This document shows, piece by piece, positions 50,423 to 61,100 of a stretch of 64,000 bases of DNA. Position numbers and translations under genes: made by a program. The notes under the pieces were generated by a model, which saw only the letters and a list, made by a program, of their open reading frames with translations, was not told where the DNA came from and searched no databases. Position 1 is the stretch's first letter. Every line of letters starts with the position of its first letter. The stretch lies in NCBI GenBank assembly GCA_029953675.1, contig JAMWBK010000008.1:186001-250000 (forward strand), given 5' to 3'. The stretch is from Rhodosorus marinus (Eukaryota; Rhodophyta; Stylonematophyceae; Stylonematales; Stylonemataceae).

Positions 50423-50741
50423 TGTTGACAAATTAGGTGTTCATGTGCGTGTTTCATTTTATATTGTTATGTCTCTCAGTGTCTCCCTCACTAGGATGAC
50501 AAACCGATCTTGGCTTATATAGGCATCAGACTTGGTTAACCCTCATGCTTCGAAGTCACTTCATGGTATACGCGCGTGTGTCTTGATTCAACAGGTTAGC
50601 TTCCATCCTAAAGTCTGCACGCCCATTTTGTCGGTCATCAACACGTTCCAAGGCCACGTGCTAGGATGGCATTGTATCAGCAACTCTGACAAACTCTTCG
50701 TCGGTGAAGGGAGTCGCTTCGATTGTACACGTTTGCTAACA
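50423..50741 (-). repeat. Copia 5' LTR
   Basis: 319 bp, TGTTGACAAA to TTTGCTAACA on the plus strand; partner of 41025-41345. On the minus strand it should carry the promoter; GCCTATATAAGCCAAGAT at about 50508-50525 is a TATA-like candidate. Confidence 0.92.
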
Positions 50742-50746
50742 AGCTG
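50742..50746. repeat. Right Copia target-site duplication
   Basis: AGCTG, identical to 41020-41024. Confidence 0.9.
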
Positions 50747-50927
50747 AACTATCTCAGCTTGGTTTTGCACTTTGTTTCACAGTTGCTACAAAACTTCAGT
50801 AAATCCTAAGCTCGAGCGCATAGTCGTTGATAAATGCAATAGTCCTGCTAACGTCACTGAGTTTGCTCGCAAACGCTCGGATTTGTTGACAAATGGTCCC
50901 TTTGTATTTATCTTGTTGCTTTCATCT

Positions 50928-51349
50928 GGACTTTACTAGCATAGCCTCAAGCGCTACGCAAGGCGTGAAGATGAACTAATAACTAGGGAGGGAAGCATGC
51001 AACCCCAGGCGCCGATGGCGCGCCTCGGAAAGCATGTCGCTGGAATATCGCCAAAAGGAGACACTTAAACGCCTCAAGAGCGCCAAATATTCAGTAGGAT
51101 GCTCAGCAAAACATTTCCGCAACCACTCTAAACTCGACTTATCCACGTGACCAAAGCTTTCCACAATGAATGGCTGGAACCGGTGAGAGCGACCCTCAGC
51201 GCAAAGGCAGACTGGCCATGCTCTCAGCATACCGTCGTTCCTTAACTCTTCGAAGGGCTGAAGCCGCGGCCCCCCGGCGGCGGGCGGCTGCGGTGAGGTG
51301 GGCGCTGGCCACGGGGCAGGTAATCGCAAGGTCCACATATGTTGAGCGT
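50928..51349 (-). mobile_element. RLE-A 3' fragment A9
   Basis: Matches the last 115 codons and 3' end of RLE-A (YVDLAITCP to the stop, then GCTATGCTAGTAAAGTCC). An extra A near 51204 shifts the frame (GCGCAAAGGCAG where A5 has GCGCAAGGCAG). It begins right of the Copia element and ends abruptly at GTTGAGCGT. Confidence 0.85.
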
Positions 51350-52066
51350 AAAGAAGCGTACACCGTAACAGTTTAGCCAGATGACATGGCTTCTAACTAC
51401 GAACTTGAACGAGAATGTGTCTAACACGTTCATTCGCTTGTTTAGCTGGGCTTTACTAGCATAGCCTGACTTGGAGGCTACTAGGTGGCTGGTCGGCTCT
51501 CCCAGGCCAGAAAAGGATTCATGATCTGGTTTGATGATTACTTACATAATTCTCAAAAGAAAGCTATCCGAATGGAGGTCGTCTTGGTCAGAAGACGCGT
51601 GGTGATTCGCACTAGTGCCGGTTTATGCTGCTAATGCGTCGTGGCAGACGAACTCAAGGAGGTTGAAGTTGGTCTCGGCCCTGAGTGACGGTGACCGAAA
51701 AGATCGCTTGTCAGAGCTGCGTGGAATAGTGACACAGCGGGATCCACAACGAGGCCTTGACTAACGTCTGGGTCCTTGGCTCGGGGGTTTGACCGCTTGT
51801 GCCACTTGTGATTGAATGCCAGCGGTTTAGGAATCACACGCCTTGCGAACCTGGTTGCTCGCCTTAGTTTCGTGCTGTGGTCAAGTAAAGCGCTTTTGTT
51901 CCTCGACGCTAGTTCTCTGGGCATGTTTGGATAGCCGAGTTTGATCCTTCAGAAAGTTCGGCTCCGATTAAACGATCTGGTTATTTGCTTGTAATAATAG
52001 ATCCGATCTATGCAAGCATCGACTGTATCGGAGAGATTCCTGGGTAACTACTGAATTCTCATGTTG
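51350..52066. other. Spacer with retroelement scraps
   Basis: Holds an RLE-A terminal scrap (GGGCTTTACTAGCATAGCCT at 51448-51467) and a diverged RLE-C tail (LSFVLWSSKALLFLDASSLG-like coding at about 51860-51925, then GCTCCGATTAAACGATCTGG). No host gene is recognisable. Confidence 0.55.
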
Positions 52067-53560
52067 TCATAGCCCTGGTAATCTTACGAAATGAACTCCT
52101 ACCTGTGAAAGACATGGTAGTTTCCAGCGATGCATATAAAAAGGATGTCGTATGGCAATGTGAATATTAGGCACGGCCACTCTCCATCTCTCCATGGTTA
52201 GCGCGCAGGGTCTGCATCCAAGCGAGTAGAAGGCAATGGGCTGGATGCGTAGCCGAGTGGCGAAGCCCAGTCCCCCCCATCGACAGGGTAGGCCGATTTG
52301 TTCGTGGATAGGTTGCAGGTAGTCAGGGTCTTCAATAGCTGCTGTGGTAAGGCCTCCAAATAGGGTTTCCAGATGATACCGGGTCAGGGCATCTGCCTCG
52401 CGCGCCAGGGTCTTTCCAACAGGACAGCAAGACATCTTAGATGGTAGTCCAGCCGGGTTTCCGCACTAAACCTAAACAGGGCGACTTTCGTGGTCAGTTC
52501 CTATGCCGGTAATTGTGCTTATCTCCTTAAATGGACTTAAATAGCTTCTCATGCTTGTGTTGTAGCTTGCGGCACTCGCCGTGGATATAAACGCGTGCTC
52601 CTAGCGGTATCGAGTGGATTGTGACGCCTTTTCGCATTGCGGTCACTCCAGGAATGTCACGGTCCAGCAGACGAGGCGTGGTCAGAGTTGTGCCCTAGAG
52701 AGTGCACTGCTTAGCTGCAGTCTGGCTGAACGGGGGGGGAGCATAGTTTGAGCCCAGCCGCGTGTATCCGTCAGCGGCTATAGAGGTCCCACGAGTGTGA
52801 TGTCGTCGTGGATGGCTACTGTGGTTAGATCAAGGACTTTGTGGTGTAATGCTTCCAGAAAAGGGGCCAGGGATAGCGCGTGTAAAATCGGTCCAAGGGG
52901 GTCAACTTGTTGTAAACCCGTTGTGGTCTGCAGCGTCAGGCGATTGGTAGCGGTTTGGTCTGGTCCGTGAGTAACGCGCCAGCCAAAAGGAGTAGGGTAG
53001 TCCGAGCTGTCAGTTGCGTAGCCAAGCCGCTTCCAGCTCTGGAAAATGGTGGTCCAGTAGTTGCTTTGCAGTCCGGCGGTCGATGTTGAACGCATTCTCA
53101 AGGTCGAGTCGTAAGACGACTCCATCAGGTTCAGGACTTCGGGTACGCTACGGGGACCCCAATAGGGCGAACACCTGGCTTCGTTTCCGGGACATTGTTG
53201 GTCGTGCTGCTGCGCAGTGCCCAGCTTAGAGGATGTGCAAAATTTCTCTGGTGCAGTACTGCTAGTTGCCGGAGGACGCGGATCAGAGCCACTCGGATGT
53301 CCTCAGTGGCCCCTGCAGATGTTCTGCGCGGAGTCCGCTTTGCCCAGGGCAAGTGCCTTGGGAAGACGGGCTACGACCGCGAGGATGCCTTCATCTGCGG
53401 TATGTCTGCCATTCCTCCTTCGCCAAAGGGTGTCAGTGTCCTTAGAGGAGAGCTTGCATGGCGTCCTCAATAGCATCCGGGAGAGTTCGCTCCTCAGGCT
53501 TCGGGAACCTGCCCACGAGTTGTCGCCAGGTGGCCTGAGTAGGGTTGTGCAAGAAGTGAA
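52067..53560 (-). mobile_element. RLE-B fragment B3, decayed
   Basis: Minus-strand pieces of ORF2: ATWRQLVGRFPKPEERTLPD (pre-RT), GVRPIGVP, a damaged motif A region (RMRSTSTAGLQS in a shifted frame), GLQQVDPLGPILHALS (motif B with G to V), IHDDITLVGPL (motif C) and IGLPCRWGGLGFATR. Frames change repeatedly and both ends are missing. It again shows HDD in motif C. Confidence 0.75.
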
Positions 53561-53827
53561 GTGCCCACCCCGGGCCGGGGAAAAATAGGTGGGCAATATT
53601 TCGCATTTGCCACTCTCGGTGGGATATAAAAATTTGAGCGAACCGGGAGGTGGAATTACCGAGGCCGGTTCGTCGGCGTAGCGGCCTGGAGGTGTTTTTC
53701 TCGCAGCCCACTAGGGTCTGGGCCCGCTTTGGCCGGGAGACGATCACGGCAAAGAGCGATTCATCGTTCGCAGCTGTTGGGTCCCATTATCGGGGCGGGT
53801 CTGTGTTTGCGTCTCCTCGGCTGCAAC
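53561..53827. other. Short unassigned stretch
   Basis: Between RLE-B pieces; no recognisable coding or structural feature. Confidence 0.4.
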
Positions 53828-53885
53828 CGTAACGTTTACTAGGTAGCTGCCTACTGCAGCGCAACACGGGGTCTAGAACTAGCTA
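53828..53885 (-). mobile_element. RLE-B 3'-terminal scrap
   Basis: CCGTAACGTTTACTAGGTAG followed by CTGCCTACTGCAGCGCAACA matches the RLE-B 3' end at 2682-2735. About 55 bp. Confidence 0.75.
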
Positions 53886-53904
53886 AGGGAACCCCGGACT
53901 AAAA

Positions 53905-54150
53905 TATCGTACGATGACCTCTCAATAGTCATTGGCAGAAGGAAGGACGCTTGGAGTGCCAAGGAGCCTGTGGCAAACCCAGGTAGGTCCGTGCCGCAGT
54001 CTGGAACTGGAAGGCGCCCAGACGTTGAACCCCAGACTAACGTGGCCCGGTGACGAGGTTTTAGAGTGGTTAACCACAGGTGGGATAGAAAACCTCCCAT
54101 GCCGCGTAGACGAGCCGCGGTTGTGGGCGGTGTGAGCGGAGCGTTGAGAG
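53905..54150 (-). mobile_element. RLE-A internal fragment A13 with inserted junction motif
   Basis: Matches RLE-A ORF2 around RLRGMGGHLSHLWLTTLPSS and FQFRSAARIYLGLPQAPW in diverged form. At 54028-54050 a CCCCAGACTAACGTGGCCC sequence, the RLE-B junction motif, interrupts the alignment. It lies just downstream of the transporter gene end. Confidence 0.65.
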
Positions 54151-54263
54151 AGATTGCGCAGCTGCTCTGTGTCTTAAAATCAATTTATGTGAGAGTCGGT
54201 ATGGTCTGCAAATAACTTAATCCATTTAGTTTTCCCTAGGTTTTTGAAAGTGCTGCAGCTCCC

Positions 54264-55655
54264 TCAGGGCAGGTCCAAGTAGCTGCAGGGTAGGTTGAAC
54301 GGTGGAAATGCGGTCGCAGACTCAATAAGTCCTACCATGGATCCGTAGGCGCCAGCAACACAGATCACAACTGACAGAACGATCAAGAGCGCGCAAAATA
54401 GCTTCATGTAGATGCTTATTCGCTTGTTAAAAATAACCCAGTATGCGATGCTTGGGAACAGAAATGTCAGGATCGTGCTGCTGAAAGCTCCAGTCAGTCC
54501 CACCAAGTCACCGATGAACGGGATTAGAAGCGCTAGCAACAGTTCAAGTGTCACGATCGACGCCCTTAGCAGTACGCGAGTAACACCCGCTGGCATACCG
54601 TATGATCTAGGCTTTCTCCACCCGAGGAGTGGGATCTTCAGGACTGTCTGGACAGCCATCATCGAAATAATGTTTCCGATCACGAGCGCTCCGAAGAAGG
54701 CGAGCAGCATGAAAACGTTCCCGACGGTGACCGATACGTTCCAGGTAAAATTGTCGAAAATGTTGATTTGTGCCTCAGTGCCGAACATGCCGTAACCCAG
54801 GAACCCGACTACAACCATCGTAACCCCGAGCGTGGCGTACATCCAGTAAATCGACACCTTGAACTTTTCTGGTTCTTTCATCTCCCTTCGGGCCTCTGGG
54901 AATAGGGCATGGCCTCCGAAGGCGAAGCAGATTCCCGCCATTCCGTTGAAAACCGTGGTAACGTTGCCGATGTTGTAGCTGACCTCCTCAAGTTTTCCCG
55001 TGACGGCTATGTTCACGATTATCAGAACGAAGAGCACCGCCATGGAAGACATACTGAGTACGTTAACTCCAAAACTCTCATGGAATGTAGGTATCTGGGA
55101 CAGAAAAACGGTAAATCCGTAGGAGATGACAATCCACCAGGTGTAGCATGGCTGAGGGAAGATAGCCTGGAAAAACTGGGCACAGAAACCCAGATTCGCC
55201 ACTGAAATGAGAAACTGTCCAATGGCTTGGGAAGTCCATATTATCCAGAAACCAGCTCGTCGCCCGTGCTTGCTCCCCTTGAAGAGCTTCGCGCCGACAT
55301 ACCCGCCCAAGTCCGGATAACTCAGAATCTGTGGCTTATCTTCAGAAATTTTGTCCAGCATCAGACCGGTGACTAGGCTATGACTCCAACCCCAAACCAG
55401 GACTACGACAGCCAGCGCCCATCCCATGCCGGAGAAAAATCCGGGAACCATGAGGAAGTTGAGCGTCACCGCGATAAGCATCAAGTATGTCTTAAAAGGA
55501 CCAGACCGCCTCAATTTTTCCTCCTGCTCGTGCAGAAACGTATTCGCTCCTTCGGCGGCTTCTGCGTTAGCATCCTTAACCGCATTTTCCTCCGCATCAT
55601 AGTCCGCATCAATATGCGGCTCCAGGTGCTCCGGATCCAAGAAGTCCAGGCCCAT
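54264..55655 (-). CDS. AAAP-family amino acid transporter
   Basis: 463 residues from the ATG at 55655. An acidic cytoplasmic N-terminus of about 50 residues precedes ten or eleven predicted membrane segments. The family signature lies mid-protein: GICFAFGGHALFPEARREMK followed by PEKFKVSIYWMY, equivalent to the FAYGGH-PEIQ-M-P-F pattern of Aa_trans (amino acid/auxin permease) proteins. GFFSGMGWALAVVVLVW forms the first or second segment with the usual glycine-rich break. It should move neutral or other amino acids with protons across the plasma or vacuolar membrane; the substrate is not predictable. A TATA-like site lies about 145 bp upstream. The gene is uninterrupted. Confidence 0.8.
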   Translation of the reverse strand: MGLDFLDPEHLEPHIDADYDAEENAVKDANAEAAEGANTFLHEQEEKLRRSGPFKTYLMLIAVTLNFLMVPGFFSGMGWALAVVVLVWGWSHSLVTGLMLDKISEDKPQILSYPDLGGYVGAKLFKGSKHGRRAGFWIIWTSQAIGQFLISVANLGFCAQFFQAIFPQPCYTWWIVISYGFTVFLSQIPTFHESFGVNVLSMSSMAVLFVLIIVNIAVTGKLEEVSYNIGNVTTVFNGMAGICFAFGGHALFPEARREMKEPEKFKVSIYWMYATLGVTMVVVGFLGYGMFGTEAQINIFDNFTWNVSVTVGNVFMLLAFFGALVIGNIISMMAVQTVLKIPLLGWRKPRSYGMPAGVTRVLLRASIVTLELLLALLIPFIGDLVGLTGAFSSTILTFLFPSIAYWVIFNKRISIYMKLFCALLIVLSVVICVAGAYGSMVGLIESATAFPPFNLPCSYLDLP

Positions 55656-55798
55656 TTTTCCCTATAACCAGGAGACGATAACTTCGCGCCTTCTTACAAA
55701 TTTCGATGTCAAGTTCTCTCCTCGCAGTTCAGCTTTGCAGCTCTTGTTGCGAAACTCTGCAAGCACACCAGCCGAGGGGGGACAAGCTCAGACTCGAT

Positions 55799-55807
55799 CC
55801 ATATATA
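55799..55807 (-). promoter_or_regulatory. Candidate TATA box
   Basis: TATATATGG on the minus strand, about 145 bp before the ATG of the transporter gene at 55655, a spacing like that of the two secreted-protein genes. Confidence 0.45.
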
Positions 55808-56837
55808 TCTAATGATCTTGCTGTTTAGTTACGTTCTCCAACCCTGCTAATGTCGAATGAATAGATGATATCCACCGAGGCGCAATTGTGCGCAGTTTTC
55901 TGCTTTTTTAGACTTTTTTGCTTCTTGTATTCCACCCCTCCAACTGGCAGTGCAGACCCGCTTTTGGTCCAATGATGTCAGCGTTGCGCAGCGTCCGGCA
56001 AACAGGTGTAATACGGTTTTATACTTATATTGTCCACACTGCTTACCCTCCACGTGGGAATTCGGCCAAAAACGGTTTCCAAAATAGTAGCGTCGTCTTT
56101 CCGTCCATAAAAACGTCCAATAAAAACGTCCAATAGTGTCCGATAAATATTGGACTGTCCGATAGAAGCTTGTCAAACCTGAAATAACGTAATAATCAAA
56201 AGGCTTGACTTCCAACTCGCGTCCGATACAAGTTTATCGGATCTGAATAAAACCTAAAAGCACACAGCTCGCCCGATGACCCGCCGAGAACGACCGATTG
56301 GTGTCCGATATTCTTCAATCAACGACAATGTTGATTGAAATTCAATCTTCTTCTTTTGGGACGTTGACAAAGACATCTTGGCTGACAGTGTACTGAACAG
56401 TCATTCCCCTTGCTAATTGAGCATTCTGAAAGCCCATTAGATGCATGACAGTCTGTGGATCTCAGAAGCAATCCTCATTCAACAAATAGGAGTTCCAGCT
56501 TGACATAAACGGGAAAGAAATCATTATGATTCAATATGTGCACTGAGGTTGTTTGATTGAATAGCCTGGGTCCGCTTTACCGAACCGATTATTGGTCCGG
56601 ATTCGGACCTGCAATCAGACGCCTTTGAAATATTTCAAGCCGACACATGTTCTTCAATAGAGTCAAGTAACCCAGACTATTATCTATCCAGCAAAATTTA
56701 TCAGACCGGTTTAGGACATCATGCAAATAACAAAAATGGCAAGTAGAAACAATAAACAAAAATGGAGAATGCCGTGGTGTCCAATAATAGAAAAACATTA
56801 CCTACATCGGAAAAAGCATACTTTCTAAGTTTTTCTG
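55808..56837. other. Intergenic region with a GTCCGATA cluster
   Basis: No gene recognised. GTCCGATA occurs four times (56138, 56157, 56221 and 56303), and TCCGATA at 56222 pairs with TATCGGA at 56235 as a small palindrome. This may be a degenerate repeat or miniature element. Confidence 0.5.
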
Positions 56838-56900
56838 GTAGAGCGCTTTTCTTCACTTCGGGGTGGGTTTTTTCTGTCGGAGATTAAGCAAATTCTTTTC
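56838..56900 (+). mobile_element. RLE-C tail scrap
   Basis: CTTCGGGGTGGGTTTTTTCT followed by GTCGGAGATTAAGCAAATTC is a diverged version of the RLE-C 3' tail. Confidence 0.5.
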
Positions 56901-56984
56901 TCTGTATTGCAATATACATCTCCAAAATGAATACTAAACGGCCCTATCAGAACCGAAAGATACCGAACGGCTCGAAAAGGTACG

Positions 56985-57125
56985 CTTTCCACAATGAAGG
57001 GCTGGAATCTGTGAGAACGGCAGCCGGCCCGGGGCAGAATGGCCGTGCTCTCGCTATACCGTCGTTCCTTCAGTAGGCGAAGTACAGAAGCTGCTGCCCC
57101 CCAGCGGAGATTAGAGTCGTCGTAT
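56985..57125 (-). mobile_element. RLE-A fragment A14
   Basis: The minus strand encodes WGAAASVLRLLKERRYSEST then RAGCRSHRFQPFIVES, matching RLE-A ORF2 near the C-terminus (GAAASALRRVKERRYAES). Diverged and truncated at both ends. Confidence 0.7.
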
Positions 57126-58183
57126 GAAATCAACCTAATGATTTGCCCTTCTAGACTCAAGCAAAAAACCCTTCATGATATTAACTGAGTTCACGTGGAC
57201 ATTCATTGCAAAAGGGGGTGTGGGCATATTCGAATCTTATTTTGTACTCTCGTGAATTTTACACTTTTTGGTAAGAAATATAGTGTGGGTCTAGCTTCGA
57301 AATGGTGAAGTGGACCTTAGGTTTGCTCCCTAAAACCTAGTAGGTGGTTTTCTTTATTGTCCCCTGTCTTGCGAGCCCACTATTTGGGCTTATGTAGTCG
57401 CATATGCGCTCAATCAACCAATCTACTTTCTATTTTGGATACGGGTAGCGTCGACGCGGTCGTATACCTTATGGAGTCTACGACACTCTCTATCGATCGT
57501 ATACTATTGCCCCATCGGCTATACTATGACTTCCACGTTATGCCAAGTGTGCCTGTTAAAGCGTACTCTCCAACATTTTTTACATAATGAACACCCCCTA
57601 TATCTAAGGCCAATTGAATCTGGAATACTCCTTTTATCCATCGACGTGGACCATAATATTCCCAAAGCCTGCTCAGAAGCGACCCGAAAGGACATGTCCT
57701 CTCCGTAGATCTATAAATGTTTAGCTTTTGTCCTTTCACTATGAAAATAGCCCGCAATTGACTAAGCAATCCGACCGATGCAGATTTGAAACAATCCGTC
57801 CATACTGTCTTCAGATTTTTTTCAAAAGCGGGAGTGCCGCACCTTTCGCATTCAGAGGAGCATTCCATAGAATCCTTAGGTAGCACATCGGCTACAGGGC
57901 TACACTTTGATCTGGTCAGTTAGTAGTTGGCTTTTGATATTATTTGGGCTGGGGTCGTCGGAATTTACTTTGAGATTGGCAATATATTCTGAGGCCGGTT
58001 TTGGTGTTTGTGTTTTTCCGATCAGTATGTTTTTGCGATCGTAAGCCTTGATGATAAGTACTAATAAATATTTACTATATAACGAGTTCTGCAACGGCAG
58101 TAATAACCTAGACTCGCTATTGCGAAAAAGACGAGCCTAGTCCAATCCTCAACTAACAAAAAACATGTGAACAACACAAATGA
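57126..58183. other. Intergenic region
   Basis: Contains a 120-codon open frame on the minus strand (57886-57524; begins MLPKDSMECSSECERCG) with one CxxC pair but no recognisable family, so it is not called as a gene. The rest is AT-rich 3' flank of the dehydrogenase gene. Confidence 0.45.
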
Positions 58184-61100
58184 CTATGCCGTGATGAGAT
58201 CAATCTCGTCTCGATCTACACGATCAACAGCTTTCGCGCCATTCGGCCGTAGATCAGCTCGTACCTGGTACGAGAAGTCAGTGCGCAGCCCGCTGTAATC
58301 GAAGGTGAACACATGTGCCCCTTGGCCTGCTTCAACAACCTTCCTGACGGAATCCACGTACTGCTTAGTACTCAAGTTGCGCAGTATGACTCTCACATCT
58401 CGCGAGGTCGTTGCTGACCACCACACCAGCACGTTGAGCGGTCCTTCAGTGGGCAAAGTTGAGGATGTCGAAAGAACTCTAACTGATTCAAATGTGCCAA
58501 CAGTGACCTCCTCAATAGTGGAAGCAAGGACGGCATTAGAGCCCGAGCCCCCGGACCACAACTCTAAGACCAGTTCGAAAAGTTCCCCTGCTGGTTCAAG
58601 TCCATCGTAGTCGAGTGGACCGACGACAACCGCTCCCTCGGCTTCAGAAAGGTCCGCGCGGGCTTCTGCGATCAGGCCACCAGTCAGCTGGTGAACTAAC
58701 TTGAAAGCTATCTGCGCCCCAGTCTCGCCACCGAAGTACTGCGCGGTTGTGAATATCGGTCCGGACTCTGCAATGAACTCTGGCGGGTCCTCAAATGCAA
58801 CAACTGCCGCAACTGCACCACGCGCATAAAACAAATCCTTATCCAGGCGCGAGGAATAAGCTCCATCAGCGAGTCTGAGGTCCACACGAAGTTGATATTC
58901 TCGTCCCTCGAAACGATCAGCCCGACCCACAAAAGAGAAAGTCCCTCGGGTCGCCGCTGCATGCACGGCAAAGCGCCTCGTCTCAAGCACCACCTTCGCA
59001 AAATTGTCGTAAAGCCGCATCACAATGTCTCTGTCTTGCGTAGCCTCGTACTCTACACCAACGTCAATGGAGCCAGAGAGAGGTATTATAGCCGACTTCG
59101 ACATGATTTCAACGCGATCAACTCCAGTTTCTTCCACATCCGCTTCGAAAATTGCTACCAAGGTCTCGTCGCTATTTGATGCAACAAAATTCTGAACCCG
59201 AGACCCACCGTTTGTCCACCGCTGAAAACTATACCCGCTATTACCAATCTGCACGTATTCAGGAGCGAATAACTGTACCTCGGAGCCGATCACTACGGCT
59301 AGAGTCGCCGGGGTTGTCATTCTGTGTCCGGAGAGGACGACATCAACACCCTGCGGTGCACTGTCAAGAGTGTAGCTAACCTTCCTTGTCTCTACAGCCC
59401 TTGTCAACTCTAGAGATTCTCCAGAATGCGAAACCAAGAGGTAGATTTCATAGTAGAATCGACCATCGTGAGTTGGTGCAATAAATGATCCGGAACTCAC
59501 ACCGACAACCTCGAAAGCAGCGTGAGAATGACACTGCAGAGGTACGTCGTACGTGCAATGCAAAATGTTCACTTGCCAGTTGAAAGCGCCATCGTCAATG
59601 ATGCCACCACTGTCGATCAAGTGAGCACTTCCACGGAAATAAACACGCTCTCCGACTGCTGCTTCGGTTCCAAGTTCAGGAACGAGAATCTCCGCCGCAA
59701 TATTCGCTGGATTCTCCATAGTCTTGAAGCTGAACGTATGGTCTGCTGATAGCGGGTTTCCACTAACGTCGGTGTTTATCCCCGGCGTTCCCCCCACAAC
59801 GGTAACAAGATAGAGCCCAGAGTATGCCAGCGGTGCCTCGAATCTGATTTCCCGCGTGCTAGCAAAGTAACTCACAAAGCTAAGCTCCAATGAATCCTCA
59901 AAGGGCACCAGAATTTCATCGACGAGAATGGCGGGCTCAACTTTCACTGAGCTTGCAGAAATCGAAAGTGGATCCATGCCCTCATTAAACCTTACTTTGA
60001 CACGAGCACTGGGGTCAAATTCTCCTTCGCTACCGTCATCTGGAATCACCTTAATAACAACTGGGGGCACATCGTCCGCTTCTCCCAGCGTTGAGAAGGC
60101 GAAGGTCAGGTCACTTGGTAGAACGTTGCGGTCAAGATCTAGAACGCCTTCCCCGCCTCCCTTGATGTGAACCACAAACGTCTGCCCAAGAGGCAAGTCT
60201 TCATCAGGAATTATCTCAAAACTTCTGGATCCGAAGTCAAAGACAACTGTGCTCGCAACCAGTACACCAGATGCGGATGCGGTCAAGTAGACAGAATTCT
60301 CATTAACTGTATCCGGCTCCATGCTCTTACTGAACGTCCCAACTACTTTAAGATCCTCCGAGCTCACCGCAGAGTCTGCCGCTGGATCCAACTCAGCAAT
60401 TTGCACTGGCGAGAGGTTGGCCTCGTAAGTGACCCTAAAGAGTTTCCCTTGCCTGCGTACGTCATTGTAGTAAAGAGCAGCACTATCAGGTCCCGCTCGC
60501 ACCTGAACAGCGGACGCTCCCACGTTCCACCATTCATTCAGATGCTCAACGACATTGTCGTTCTCGTCCAACCGCATAAAACCCAAAATCTTCCGGGCCT
60601 GGTCTGAATAAGTTAAGACATCTCGATAGCGCGGAGGAAACGACGCAATCTGCACTCGTTCGCCCGTAATAGCAGCGCTGTTGCCACCGTTAACATGGTA
60701 CCAGTACGCCGCAGGCTCCGTGTGAACTTTCGATGTTCCAAAGCCCGCGCACTCATCGCTATCATCCCAGTACCCCGTCGGAAGGGTTCCCTCGAAACAA
60801 GGCCATCCAAAGTTTGAGCCCTTGCGCCCAATACTGACCTCCTCCATGCTCTCCCATTGTGTATCCGCCATATAGAATCTATCGTTGCTGTACAGGCTGG
60901 GATGGACGTGCAGTGGATTGCGAGCACCCGTTGCAAACACCTTCGATTGCCGATGGGTGGGGTCTCCATCGTAGTAGGGGTTCGAATCCAACCCATAACC
61001 AAGGGTTGAGTCTTCCGTCGACACCTTCAGCACCTTTCCGTTCAAGGTTGACAGCTGCTGAGAACGTAAAACCTCATCGACGATCCACGCGATAGTCCCG

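Larger units (their letters stand above)
41025..50741 (-). mobile_element. Copia LTR retrotransposon, complete ends, split by nested insertions
   Basis: Two LTRs of about 320 bp bound the element, with a 5-bp duplication AGCTG outside. In minus-strand order: LTR, tRNA-like primer site, gag with two CCHC knuckles, protease, integrase, reverse transcriptase, RNase H, purine tract, LTR. Integrase before RT defines the Copia superfamily. Removing the RLE-A insertion (43649-48740) and the RLE-C fragment (41871-42168) leaves about 4.3 kb, a normal Copia size. The LTRs differ at roughly 4% of positions by eye, so the insertion is not recent. Stops and frameshifts in gag and pol show it is inactive. 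Confidence 0.93.

Noticed and set aside
57524-57886. 120-codon minus-strand frame with a CxxC pair
   Set aside because: No recognisable family, no paired second metal-binding motif and overlapping frames on the other strand; chance is as likely.
60955-60990. tRNA-like GGTTCGAATCC box
   Set aside because: It lies inside the dehydrogenase coding sequence (codons for SNPYYDGD) and no acceptor or anticodon stems can be formed around it.
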